DNA of 64,000 nt from the NCBI GenBank assembly GCA_002453315.1, contig DKGO01000168.1, positions 1 to 64,000 on the forward strand. Direction: 5' to 3'. Under the pieces are notes generated by a model that ran no database searches, was not told the origin of the DNA, and saw only the letters and a program-made list of their open reading frames with translations. Position numbers and translations under genes: made by a program. This DNA is from Caryophanales bacterium UBA6768. GTDB taxonomy: Bacteria > Bacillota > Bacilli > Bacillales_D > Amphibacillaceae. Below, one piece after another: positions 17,290 through 25,495 of the stretch (the first letter of the stretch is position 1; each line of letters begins with the position of its first letter).

Positions 17290-17861
17290 TTAAATGCCAT
17301 ACGGAATTACATCATCAATCGATAGGTCACTTTTAGGTTTTGTAAGACCTATGAATTGTTTGTGGATTTCCCATTGATCAAGTAGATGGCCAATAGGCAT
17401 CAACCATACTTCTTCTTCAGTCCTTTTTAGCTGTGTAACTCCATAATAAATAAGTCGAGCAAACATTTCTTCATCGTTTACTCGACCACTTCGTTTTTTG
17501 TATCGGTTTCCTCCGAATCAATATATCGTTTTGTCCCTTTAAACATTGCTTCCATAATGGCATCTTTAAAAGTTGCCATTTCAACAGGAGATGTTAACAG
17601 TTCCACATCATCTTCCGTTAACAATTCTTTCTTTTCTTCATTCAATCGATTATGGATATAGATACTTTGATTGGCAAGCAGGGTGATAAGCCAGACAATC
17701 TCATCTAAAGCCATTTCAAAATTTTCAGCCTTCATTAACTTCTCACCTAAATCTTCAAGGCCACCATACCTTTTTGCAATTTCCTTTGTCGCTTTAGTTG
17801 TTAATATTAACTCGTATTCCAAACCACCAATCGTAATCTTAGCACTTCTTTCATTCGTCAT
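17290..17861 (-). CDS. Tail assembly chaperone gpGT, made by programmed -1 frameshift
   Basis: If ribosomes slip -1 at the heptamer A AAA AAC (17493-17499), reading continues from codon 123 of the short chaperone into a second frame for 67 more residues, giving a 190-residue product ending at 17290. The extension contains EEEVWLMPIGHLLDQWEIHK and FIGLTKPKSDLSIDDVIPY, which is the usual T-domain pattern of siphophage tail chaperones, and has no good start codon of its own. The two products, gpG and gpGT, coat and recruit the tape measure during tail assembly. Lambda and many Bacillota phages use the same arrangement. Confidence 0.88.
17478..17861 (-). CDS. Tail assembly chaperone gpG (short product)
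   Basis: A 127-residue, mostly helical acidic protein located between the major tail protein and the tape measure, the invariant place of the tail chaperone. It begins KITIGGLEYELILTTKATKE, typical of this family, and ends in a charged tail where the slippery heptamer lies four codons before the stop. It acts with its frameshifted form to hold the tape measure soluble while tail tube subunits assemble. It is not part of the virion. Confidence 0.88.
   Translation of the reverse strand: MTNERSAKITIGGLEYELILTTKATKEIAKRYGGLEDLGEKLMKAENFEMALDEIVWLITLLANQSIYIHNRLNEEKKELLTEDDVELLTSPVEMATFKDAIMEAMFKGTKRYIDSEETDTKNEVVE
17493..17499 (-). other. Slippery heptamer for -1 ribosomal frameshift
   Basis: The minus strand reads A AAA AAC in phase with the upstream frame (X XXY YYZ), so both tRNAs can re-pair after a one-base backward slip. 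The downstream -1 frame is open for 67 codons with conserved T-domain content. I did not find an obvious strong pseudoknot by eye. Confidence 0.88.
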
Positions 17862-17876
17862 AATTGATCGCTCCTT

Positions 17877-18473
17877 TTATCCTTCAGTCCCTGCAGCAAA
17901 TACTGGTTCATACACTTCGCTATACCAACCAGTAATTATTTCTTGATTCACACCATCGTCACCTTCACTTACTTCAGCTTTCCATGGATGCTTTCCTTGA
18001 CCATCAAGCTTGTTTCTCCGTAAAACCGTACCTTCAATTGTTGGTGTAGAGAAGGTAATACTATCCCCTTTTGTTGCGAGGTTTGTCGCTGGAATACCAA
18101 ATTTCACTCGGTATAGCCAAAAATATCGGTATTTCCCATTTGCCTTTTTCGCCCTAAAACCAATTGCAACTGGATCACCGCCATCTTCACTTGTGGATAT
18201 CAGTACATGATTATCGTCAATTGTTGCACCTGTTAAATCACTAGCCGCAGCCACACCAATATCATCAATACCAAGCGATAGTGTTCCACTTTGAAATTCT
18301 TTAATTACTTCAGCCGCGCCATCATCTGCATATAAAGTCGCTTCAGCTAACTCAACAGATAATTCAGCACTAATCGCCTTTGCTAAAGGACTAGGAGTTT
18401 CATAGGTTTCATCACCGTTTTCCCCTTCTGTTATTTTTGCATAATAAAGCCTATCAAGCCCGATAGTCGCCAT
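17877..18473 (-). CDS. Major tail protein (tail tube)
   Basis: A 198-residue protein of the phi13/TP901-type major tail family: MATIGLDRLYYAKITEG at the start, a beta-rich tube domain containing GFRAKKANGKYRYFWLYRVKFG, and a TPTIEGTVLRR segment near the end. It polymerises into the tail tube. The high acidic content and the absence of Cys fit a structural subunit. It is located directly upstream of the tail chaperone pair, as in other siphophages. Confidence 0.92.
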   Translation of the reverse strand: MATIGLDRLYYAKITEGENGDETYETPSPLAKAISAELSVELAEATLYADDGAAEVIKEFQSGTLSLGIDDIGVAAASDLTGATIDDNHVLISTSEDGGDPVAIGFRAKKANGKYRYFWLYRVKFGIPATNLATKGDSITFSTPTIEGTVLRRNKLDGQGKHPWKAEVSEGDDGVNQEIITGWYSEVYEPVFAAGTEG

Positions 18474-18476
18474 AAA

Positions 18477-18824
18477 TCATTCCTCCATTTCAAATTCATA
18501 ATATTTTGCTACATCAATAGCTAAATGATGGTAACCTGTATCATCTTCGTGACCAATATATCTTCTGTCGGTAATAACAAAGTCCGCACCCAAAAGAGTG
18601 CGGACTAAGGTATTTTTTATTGATGTATAATTCTTTTTTGAAAACAACGAAACCCTAACTTCTTGTACATCATACTTTGGAATATTATCTGCATGTAATT
18701 CAAACATATCAACGATTGGTGTGATTACAATGTATAAATCAGGAGCAGTATCTGAAAAGATACCTGTTTCAACTGGAATACCACATTGTTCCGCAATTTG
18801 AGTTACTTCGGCTAATACATTCAT
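18477..18824 (-). CDS. Tail completion / tail terminator-like protein
   Basis: A 115-residue protein in the position of the tail terminator (after the HK97 gp10-like gene and before the tail tube). The sequence has the alternating strand-helix content of DUF3168/gpU-like proteins (ETGIFSDTAPDLYIVI ... YHHLAIDVAKYYEFEMEE). It would cap the tail tube and join it to the head. Its start overlaps the preceding gene's stop by four bases. The exact Pfam family cannot be fixed by eye. Confidence 0.7.
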   Translation of the reverse strand: MNVLAEVTQIAEQCGIPVETGIFSDTAPDLYIVITPIVDMFELHADNIPKYDVQEVRVSLFSKKNYTSIKNTLVRTLLGADFVITDRRYIGHEDDTGYHHLAIDVAKYYEFEMEE

Positions 18825-19252
18825 ATGCTTTCCACTTCTTCTTCCAATTTTTTAATCATCGCATCCATACAAGGTTGCCTTGATGTTCTTCTTGCTGGTT
18901 TTAAAAATGGCTTTGCAGGTTGACCCGATTTTCCGTATTCGATTATATTAGCTAATTTAGCGTTGCTAACCCCATCTTTACGTGGTTCATTAAACCCTAC
19001 TTTAACATTATGATTTCCTCTTCGGTCAACTAAGGCAGGTGATACTCCTAATGCAGATACCAACTCACCAGTTGATCTACTCGGAAGTTTTGTGTCCTTC
19101 CCAATAACCGAGCTTAAATTAGACTTCATTTTATCTAATACAATTTCTCCACCTGCTTCAAGAACCCTCGGAACGATTTCATCTGTTTTACTTCCCAATC
19201 TTGAAATCTTCATCAAGAATTCTTCTGGCATTTTAATATTAACTTTAGCCAT
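18821..19252 (-). CDS. HK97 gp10-family head-tail protein
   Basis: A 143-residue protein with the HK97-gp10 pattern: helical start, then KDTKLPSRSTGELVSALGV and GFNEPRKDG followed by the conserved NIIEYGKSGQPAKPFLKPA segment (family signature 'E-x-G-T-x-x-x-P-A-x-P-F-x-R-P'). It takes part in head-tail joining or tail completion. It overlaps its two neighbours by four and eight bases, so the connector genes are translated as one coupled block. Confidence 0.88.
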   Translation of the reverse strand: MAKVNIKMPEEFLMKISRLGSKTDEIVPRVLEAGGEIVLDKMKSNLSSVIGKDTKLPSRSTGELVSALGVSPALVDRRGNHNVKVGFNEPRKDGVSNAKLANIIEYGKSGQPAKPFLKPARRTSRQPCMDAMIKKLEEEVESI

Positions 19253-19580
19253 CTGATGCCACCACCTTTTTTGTTAAAACCTCGATATACATATTTCTAT
19301 TTTTCACATTATCAACGCTTACTACTTCATATCGCCCATCATCACATACAATAAACATTTTCGGTTTAATGGTTAAATCGGGAATGTTTCTAAAACGAAA
19401 TAACGCATTCGCTTCAGAAAAGGCTGCCCTATTTGCCCAAGTCTTACTACCAAAGCGTTCTTCTTTGTATGCTGTCACAGATTCTAGGATTCTATCGGTT
19501 TCTTCACTGAAAGACTCTTCATCTTTTACAATTTCACGTGTTACGATATCGATAAATGTACGCATTTTACCAAAACTCAT
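19245..19580 (-). CDS. Head closure protein (phage head-tail joining family)
   Basis: A 111-residue beta-barrel protein with the head-tail joining pattern: an N-terminal RTFIDIVTREIVKDEE strand, the SVTAYKEERFGSKTWANRAAF stretch (21 residues if read whole; key residues are the Trp-Ala pair and the Ala-rich run), and a C-terminal DGRYEVVSVDNVKNRNMYIE. It seals the portal-connector channel after packaging and forms the docking surface for the tail. Its position after the gp6-like connector gene agrees with this. Confidence 0.85.
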   Translation of the reverse strand: MSFGKMRTFIDIVTREIVKDEESFSEETDRILESVTAYKEERFGSKTWANRAAFSEANALFRFRNIPDLTIKPKMFIVCDDGRYEVVSVDNVKNRNMYIEVLTKKVVASDG

Positions 19581-19583
19581 ACG

Positions 19584-19892
19584 CTATACCTTCCAATCTC
19601 TATCTAGCCTTAATAAAAGGTTGACTGTTTTCCAAACTTGCTCTCCAGCAAGTGCGCTATCTGCGAAAAATCCACCTGTACTGCCATCTCGACTTTCGTA
19701 AAAGTGTGATGCCAACATGATAACCGCTTGTTCCGTTGTCGCGGGCATATTCTCATCTAAATATGTGCCTTCTTTAATATGTTGATAACTCTCTGCATAA
19801 GAAATGGCGGCAGTGATGTACATTTCTATTAAAGCATCATCTTTATCATGTTGGAGTATTAAATTAGCCTTTACTTTTTCTAGTAATGTCAT
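19584..19892 (-). CDS. Head-tail connector protein (gp6/QLRG-like)
   Basis: An all-helical protein of 102 residues, starting MTLLEKVKANLILQHDKDD, a hallmark of gp6-like connectors that form a ring under the portal. Other typical parts are an AAISYAESYQ helix and ATTEQAVIMLASHFYE. I use the ATG at 19892 because AAAGGTGG lies eight bases before it; a GTG four codons upstream would sit on this site. Confidence 0.88.
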   Translation of the reverse strand: MTLLEKVKANLILQHDKDDALIEMYITAAISYAESYQHIKEGTYLDENMPATTEQAVIMLASHFYESRDGSTGGFFADSALAGEQVWKTVNLLLRLDRDWKV

Positions 19893-19906
19893 CACTTTCG
19901 CCACCT

Positions 19907-20134
19907 TTATTCTTCTGACATATAACCAGATGTTTTTAATTTCGATAGTAATGCATTAAAATCCGCAACTAAGTCTTCTATTGTTTCTGCTGTACTATCC
20001 GATTGATTTGCCATTTTTTCATTTGAAGAAGAAGGAAGGCCAGTGACCTTCGCCCCTTCTTCAATAACAAGTTCCCCGCCAATCACCGTTTTTTCTCCGC
20101 CTTGTTCCGTATAATTCTTAGCGTTATACCCCAT
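19907..20134 (-). CDS. Small head fibre-like protein
   Basis: A 75-residue acidic protein with the segment GYNAKNYTEQGGEKTVIGGE followed by LVIEEGAKVTGLP, the pattern of short head fibre proteins (phi29 gp8.5-like N-terminal domains) that decorate capsids. The C-terminal half is helical (ETIEDLVADFNALLSKLKTS). It lies between the major capsid gene and the connector genes. A decoration role is likely but not essential for assembly in related phages. Confidence 0.75.
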   Translation of the reverse strand: MGYNAKNYTEQGGEKTVIGGELVIEEGAKVTGLPSSSNEKMANQSDSTAETIEDLVADFNALLSKLKTSGYMSEE

Positions 20135-20152
20135 CGCATTCTACTCCTTTAT

Positions 20153-21349
20153 TTATTTTTGTTGTAAGACTTTAATTGCTTCTGGCAAAATCAACTTTCC
20201 ATCGACACGTTGACTTGCTAGGAAACCAACTTGCCCTGTTGTTGCAAAAAGTTCGTTTAAACGCTTGAATGAACGACCTTGTCTGTCTGCAATCCAATAA
20301 TATCCGAAATCACCAAAGGCAATAGACTTTGCTTTCGTTTCAATAGTCGGTGCATAAGCTGAAGTGAATACTGGACGATTCAATAACGTATCTGGTGTAC
20401 CGGCAGTTAGTGATGGTTGCCATAAGTACTGACCTTGACCATCTTTTAATTTTCGAATTGCTTTTATTGTTGCATCATTCATAATGAATACAGCATTTTT
20501 ACGATATGGTGCTTTTAAAGAGTAAACTAAGTCAATAATTTCATCTGCAGTAATAGCTGTTGCTGATGTGGCAGTAACTCCTAATTCTGCACCACCAGTA
20601 TCATGAAACACTCCAGTCGGCTTTCCTGCTCCATCACCGACAAGAAACGCTTCTTCTTCTTTTGCTCCAATTCTTCGAGCAAATTCAGTTGAAATGTAAT
20701 TCTCTAAATTAAATACACTATCATTCAATAATTCATCCGAAACTTTAATCATTGTACCTAACTTATAAGCACTGATTGAAGTCTGTCCAAACACTGAATC
20801 GCTTTCTTCAAATTCTTCTCCTTCATCCAACCATGCCGCTGAACCTTTAGTAGTGACAACTGGAATTTTACGATCGCCACTGGACGTTTTTACAATCTTA
20901 GCAAGTTTTCGGAATACGTTCTCTTCTTCTAATGACTGTACAAGTGTACGCTCGAATTCATCGGGAACTAAAAATCCTCCTTCTGAATCTGTTCCCACTG
21001 ATAGTGAGTTCATAATTTCTTGTGTTGGATTTTTACTTCTCATCGCATTCCAGAATGCCTTTGTATAACCTTCAGAAGCTCGTCCACTCTTTGTTTCCAT
21101 TCCTGGAACAGATGGATTTCCAATGATAGGTGTATTTATTGGACGATTTAATTCTGCATCTAAAGCCTCTTGCCGTTCTAATCGTTGAATTTCTTTGCCT
21201 AAATTCATAATATCCTCTTCCATACGATCATACATCTGTGCATCTTCAGCCGCTACCAAACCATCACTTCCACGTTTAGTATCTAAAAAAGTTTTAGCAG
21301 CCTCCCATGCTTTTGCTCTTTTCTCACGTAATTCTAAAATTTTATTCAT
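20153..21349 (-). CDS. Major capsid protein, HK97 fold
   Basis: A 398-residue capsid subunit. Residues 1-100 are a coiled-coil delta/scaffolding domain (LREKRAKAWEAAKTF ... DIMNLGKEIQRLERQEALDA) that the ClpP-like protease should remove. The HK97 core follows, with SVGTDSEGGFLVPDEF, the segment RKLAKIVKTSSGDRKIPVV, the E-loop region, and the A-domain with FGDFGYYWIADRQGRSFKRL near the C-terminus. It is immediately downstream of the protease and portal genes, the standard head-gene order. Confidence 0.95.
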   Translation of the reverse strand: MNKILELREKRAKAWEAAKTFLDTKRGSDGLVAAEDAQMYDRMEEDIMNLGKEIQRLERQEALDAELNRPINTPIIGNPSVPGMETKSGRASEGYTKAFWNAMRSKNPTQEIMNSLSVGTDSEGGFLVPDEFERTLVQSLEEENVFRKLAKIVKTSSGDRKIPVVTTKGSAAWLDEGEEFEESDSVFGQTSISAYKLGTMIKVSDELLNDSVFNLENYISTEFARRIGAKEEEAFLVGDGAGKPTGVFHDTGGAELGVTATSATAITADEIIDLVYSLKAPYRKNAVFIMNDATIKAIRKLKDGQGQYLWQPSLTAGTPDTLLNRPVFTSAYAPTIETKAKSIAFGDFGYYWIADRQGRSFKRLNELFATTGQVGFLASQRVDGKLILPEAIKVLQQK

Positions 21350-21361
21350 ATTGGTTTCCTC

Positions 21362-22048
21362 CTAATATTTCAATAAATTAAGCCGCTCATAAAGCGGATC
21401 AACCGATTGACCTTTTTGTGGTTTTTGTATCTTGTTTATTAATGAATTTGTTACTGCTCGTCTACTAAAAACAAAGCTGTTCTCAGGTTGGTTTTCATCT
21501 TTACCATTTGCGAACATAATGGCATCCGCAAATCCGAGTTCAATTGCTTTATGTGCATTAAGCCACGTTTCAGCATCCATTAATTCGGATAGTTTATTTC
21601 TTGATAAACTTGTTTTAATTTCATATGCGTTAATAATGCTTTCTTTTACTTCGTCAAGCATATGCACCGTCTTTTTCATTTCTTCACTATCACCAATTGC
21701 GACAGTAAATGGATTATGAATCATCATTAGGGACGTTGGTGACATTTGAATTTCAGTGCCTGCCATCGCAATCACAGATGCTGCCGATGCGGCAATCCCA
21801 TCAATTTTGACAGTGACATCACCTGGATATTCCATCAACATGTTGTAAATTTGCGCAGCTGCAATACAATCACCCCCTGGCGAATTAATCCAAACTTCAA
21901 TATCGCCTTTGCCTTGCACGAGTTCTTCCCTAAAGGCAGATGGTGTGACTTCATCATCAAACCAACTCTCCTCTGCTATTGCCCCATATAAATGAAGGGT
22001 TCGTTTATCAGTTTCATTATTCTTTGTCCAGTTCCAAAACTTCTTCAT
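21362..22048 (-). CDS. ClpP-like prohead protease
   Basis: A serine protease of about 228 residues with the ClpP/crotonase-like fold. GGDCIAAAQIYNMLMEYPG and DGIAASAASVIAMAG hold the oxyanion strand and the nucleophilic serine, and MMIHNPFTV carries the catalytic histidine. It cleaves the scaffold domain of the capsid protein during prohead maturation. The ATG at 22048 (MKKFWNWTKN) is chosen because AGGAGG is nine bases upstream; it overlaps the end of the portal gene by 32 bases. Confidence 0.92.
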   Translation of the reverse strand: MKKFWNWTKNNETDKRTLHLYGAIAEESWFDDEVTPSAFREELVQGKGDIEVWINSPGGDCIAAAQIYNMLMEYPGDVTVKIDGIAASAASVIAMAGTEIQMSPTSLMMIHNPFTVAIGDSEEMKKTVHMLDEVKESIINAYEIKTSLSRNKLSELMDAETWLNAHKAIELGFADAIMFANGKDENQPENSFVFSRRAVTNSLINKIQKPQKGQSVDPLYERLNLLKY

Positions 22049-23300
22049 CTTCGGTTTCCTCCTTTTCATATTTCTTTGCAAACACACCTGCGTCTTGGAG
22101 TTTCGTCATATTCCCATTGATTAAATATAAATCTCCCCCAAGTTCATCCGGTATCCGGTCTAAATTCTCAAGTTCACGAATGTCATTAGCACTCATCCAG
22201 CCATTTTGCCTTGCTGTTGCATAGCCACTCATTCGTGAAGCATAATCACCTCTAAGCAATCCATCCACATTAAATTTCACAAAGTACGCTTTCTTTTCAC
22301 TTTTAGTAAATAGTGAACGACTAATTGCTTGTTCCCACCGAATAACCCATGGATCAAGTGTGTATTTAACGAATTCTAACGATTGTTGCTCTATATTAGA
22401 AAAGCTCGACTTTTCCAAGTCACCTACCATGTGAGGTGGCACTCGGAAAATTCGAGCAATCTCGTTAATCTGAAATTTTCTTGTTTCAAGAAATTGTGCT
22501 TGATCGGGTGCAATTGCGATTTGTTGATACTTCATCCCTTCTTCTAATACAGCAACTCGATGGGCATTACTTGAACCTTGATAAGCTTTATTCCAACTAT
22601 CCTTTACTCTTTGGGGGTCCTTGATAGTTCCCGGATGTTCTAAGACACCACCTGGTGCCGCTCCATTAGCAAAAAACTTTGCACCATATTCCTCAGTTGC
22701 CATTGCTAGACCCACTGCATTTTTAGCCATCGCAATTGGTGAATATCCAACTAAACCATCAAAACCAAGTCCGGGTATATGAAGTACATCTTCAGCTTTT
22801 AATGCAATAGTTGTCTTCTCTGACCCATTCATTTCCTCAAATGTTTTTGTGTATAAATAATACAGATTACCTCTCGCATCTCTTTCGACTGACATTTTAT
22901 TTGGCATAAGTGGGTAAAGTGCAATAACCTCCCCTTTTCCATTGCGAATGATCTGAGCATACGCATTTCCCCATAATAAAAGATGAGTCATTAATGTTTC
23001 TCTAAACACAAATGAACTCATCTCAGGATTTGGTTCGTCATGAAGTAAAAAATATAAGGTATGGGATATTGCTTTTTCCTTCCCACCTGTATCTGTGTAC
23101 TTATATAAGTGCAGTGGTAAACCAGCTACCGCTTCAGCTAATATGCGTACACACGAATATACTGCAGTCATTTGCATTGCTGTAAATTCATTAACGGATT
23201 TTCCACTACTAGAATTTCCAAAGATGAAACTATAATTGCTCCCAAATGAATAGTTTTGTGGTTTATCTCTTGCTTTAAATAAATTTGTAAACCACCGCAT
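22017..23300 (-). CDS. Portal protein
   Basis: A 427-residue HK97-type portal (PF04860). Features are MQMTAVYSCVRILAEAVAGL, LLWGNAYAQIIRNGKGEV, the stem/clip region with AVLEEGMKYQQIAIAPDQAQ, and FRVPPHMVGDLEKSSFSNIE, a strongly conserved portal motif. It forms the dodecameric DNA entry ring. The acidic C-terminus (EKEETEDEEVLELDKE) is encoded by the region overlapping the protease gene. Confidence 0.95.
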   Translation of the reverse strand: MRWFTNLFKARDKPQNYSFGSNYSFIFGNSSSGKSVNEFTAMQMTAVYSCVRILAEAVAGLPLHLYKYTDTGGKEKAISHTLYFLLHDEPNPEMSSFVFRETLMTHLLLWGNAYAQIIRNGKGEVIALYPLMPNKMSVERDARGNLYYLYTKTFEEMNGSEKTTIALKAEDVLHIPGLGFDGLVGYSPIAMAKNAVGLAMATEEYGAKFFANGAAPGGVLEHPGTIKDPQRVKDSWNKAYQGSSNAHRVAVLEEGMKYQQIAIAPDQAQFLETRKFQINEIARIFRVPPHMVGDLEKSSFSNIEQQSLEFVKYTLDPWVIRWEQAISRSLFTKSEKKAYFVKFNVDGLLRGDYASRMSGYATARQNGWMSANDIRELENLDRIPDELGGDLYLINGNMTKLQDAGVFAKKYEKEETEDEEVLELDKE

Positions 23301-23321
23301 ATGAACATCACCTCCTCAACG

Positions 23322-24929
23322 TTAGAACACAATCAATCCTCTATCATCATAAACGGAATCACTTGTTCCGCTTCTTCTTATCGCTCGGTCAAGTGCCATA
23401 ATTGTTGCCACCGCACCATCAATCTTTTCCGTTGATTTTTCCTTGTCAGGTTTAATGTTTCCAGCTGGATCCGTTCGAACATGAATGTTATCCATCATCC
23501 AACGTAAAACTGGGTGTCCACCATGAGCAAGTTTTTCTTCTAATGTTAATTTCATTAATTCCTTTGATGATGGGCTCATATCTTTAAAACCTTGTCCAAA
23601 AGGAACTACAGTAAAGCCTAATCCTTCGAGGTTTTGCGTCATCTGAACAGCACCCCAACGGTCAAATGCTATTTCCTTTATATTGTATTTCTTTCCTAAT
23701 TCTTCGATGAACTTTTCAATATAAGCATAGTGAACAACGTTTCCTTCCGTTGTTTGCATATGACCTTGTTGTTCCCACACATCATAGGGTACTCTGTCCC
23801 TATCCACACGTTGTCTGATGTTTTCTTCTGGTATCCAAAAGTATGGCAATATCACATATTTATCATCTTCATATTCTGGTGGAAAGATTAAAACAAATGC
23901 TGTGATATCTGTTGTCGATGATAAGTCTAAACCCGCATAGCACTCTCTACCAATTAAACTTTCAGGGTCAACAGGCAAACCACATCTGTCCCACTTTTCC
24001 ATTGGCATCCATCTGACAGATTGCTTTACCCATTGATTCAATCGTAACTGCCTAAACAAGTTCTCCTCAGCTGGGTTTTGTTTGGCACTTTCACATGCTT
24101 GTTCAACCTTTTCAATATCAACTGTAATTCCAAGTGATGGATTTGCCTTCTTCCAAACTTCAGGGTCTGTCCAATCATCATCTTCCTCTGCGCCATAAAT
24201 AACAGGATAAAAAGTTGGATCTATCTTTCTTCCTTCCAATACATCTTTTGCTTTTTGATGTACTTCGTAACATATTGAATGTTGGTCATTTCCTGCAGTT
24301 GTGATTAAGAAGTACAATGGTTGCTTCCTTGCGTCCCCTGAACCATGAGTCATAACATCATATAACCTTCGATTCGGTTGTGCATGAAGTTCATCAAATA
24401 CAACCCCATGAACGTTCAATCCATGTTTTGTATAAGCTTCCGCAGATAGCACTTGATAAAAACTACCCAATGGTTTATAAATCAATCGCTTTTGTGAAAG
24501 GACTGGTTTAAATCGTGCTTTAAGTGCGGGTGATTGTTCCACCATGTCGACAGCAACGTCAAATACAATCGATGCTTGTTGCCTATCCGCAGCACATCCA
24601 TACACTTCTCCACCATGTTCAAAATCACCACATGTTAAAAGTAAGGCAACCGCAGCGGCAAGTTCTGACTTTCCTTGTTTCTTGGCTATCTCAATATAGG
24701 CAGTATTAAACTGGCGATAGCCATTCGGCTTCATCGTTCCAAATACATCTCGAATAATCTGCTCCTGCCAATCTATCAAGTCAAAGTTTTTTCCAAACCA
24801 TTCACCTTTTGTATGTTTTAAATAACTTATAAAGTTTACTGCCATATCAGCAGCATCTTTATCATAATAAGATTGATCAGCTGTAAAAATCGTAGGTTTA
24901 TATACTTCAAGCTTTCTAATAATACCCAC
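23322..24929 (-). CDS. Terminase large subunit
   Basis: A 535-residue packaging motor of the Terminase_1 family. The ATPase domain has a deviant Walker A (AKKQGKSE near residue 87), Walker B in GVVFDELHAQPN and the coupling motif LITTAGND. The nuclease domain begins with CYAGLDLSSTTDITAFVLIF, where the aspartates bind metal. The only in-frame early codons are GTG and ATT just after a GGGAGG site, so the true first codon is uncertain by a few residues. Unusually, seven non-packaging genes separate it from the small terminase (31369-31920). Confidence 0.95.
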   Translation of the reverse strand: MGIIRKLEVYKPTIFTADQSYYDKDAADMAVNFISYLKHTKGEWFGKNFDLIDWQEQIIRDVFGTMKPNGYRQFNTAYIEIAKKQGKSELAAAVALLLTCGDFEHGGEVYGCAADRQQASIVFDVAVDMVEQSPALKARFKPVLSQKRLIYKPLGSFYQVLSAEAYTKHGLNVHGVVFDELHAQPNRRLYDVMTHGSGDARKQPLYFLITTAGNDQHSICYEVHQKAKDVLEGRKIDPTFYPVIYGAEEDDDWTDPEVWKKANPSLGITVDIEKVEQACESAKQNPAEENLFRQLRLNQWVKQSVRWMPMEKWDRCGLPVDPESLIGRECYAGLDLSSTTDITAFVLIFPPEYEDDKYVILPYFWIPEENIRQRVDRDRVPYDVWEQQGHMQTTEGNVVHYAYIEKFIEELGKKYNIKEIAFDRWGAVQMTQNLEGLGFTVVPFGQGFKDMSPSSKELMKLTLEEKLAHGGHPVLRWMMDNIHVRTDPAGNIKPDKEKSTEKIDGAVATIMALDRAIRRSGTSDSVYDDRGLIVF

Positions 24930-24937
24930 CTCCCAAA

Positions 24938-24964
24938 TAAAAAAGAACCCCTATAAAGAGGTTC
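24938..24964 (-). terminator. Terminator between the cargo cassette and the large terminase
   Basis: On the minus strand GAACCTC pairs with GGGGTTC (7-bp stem, including one G-T pair) and is followed by six Ts. It lies between the GGCT-like gene and the large terminase and would end the modification-cassette transcript. Confidence 0.7.
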
Positions 24965-24988
24965 CATCAATCTATTAATGATGCTTGC

Positions 24989-25453
24989 TTATTCTTCCGT
25001 TATATTATCTTCCAACAGTTCCACAGAATTCTTAACAGCTTCACTTAAGTATTCAGCATCAAAACCTGCACTATTATATCCTTCTAGAATGGTTGAATAA
25101 TAATAGCAACTTGGCTGTTCAAGTGGTCTGCCTTCATTCATAATATAGACCATCGCATTTACTGTCTTTTTATCGACTTTAACTTTCATCATTTCTTTTC
25201 TATATAGATGGGGCCATCCTTCATAACGGTCAAGTGCCTTTTCGTCATTGGGCGTAATCTGCCACACAAGGGCTGGTACGCTTTCTCCCTTGCATGGTTC
25301 AACCGTTGCAACAGCATGCGCGTGTGGCCCCCTAAAAACAAGTTTGTGGTCCTTTATTTCACTTGTTCCTACTACCTTTGCGGTTGGACATCTGTTTGCC
25401 ATTTGTTCTAGATTTAAATTTGATCCGTAGGCAATATATAATTTCACCATCAT
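24989..25453 (-). CDS. Gamma-glutamylcyclotransferase-like (AIG2/GGCT) protein
   Basis: A 154-residue protein of the GGCT fold. LYIAYGSNLNLEQM is the signature YGSNL substrate loop, and DRYEGWPHLYRKEMM carries the expected catalytic glutamate and the Y-x-R region. Family members cleave gamma-glutamyl or related amide-linked amino groups to 5-oxoproline. It is the next gene after a phage amidoligase; comparative-genomic work on amidoligases describes such amidoligase plus GGCT pairings, in which one enzyme makes a gamma-amide linkage and the other removes it. The substrate here is unknown. It is the last gene of the cassette, before a terminator. Confidence 0.88.
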   Translation of the reverse strand: MMVKLYIAYGSNLNLEQMANRCPTAKVVGTSEIKDHKLVFRGPHAHAVATVEPCKGESVPALVWQITPNDEKALDRYEGWPHLYRKEMMKVKVDKKTVNAMVYIMNEGRPLEQPSCYYYSTILEGYNSAGFDAEYLSEAVKNSVELLEDNITEE

Positions 25454-25495
25454 TTCAATCCTTTCACAATTTACTTTTGAATGATCCCAGGTGGC

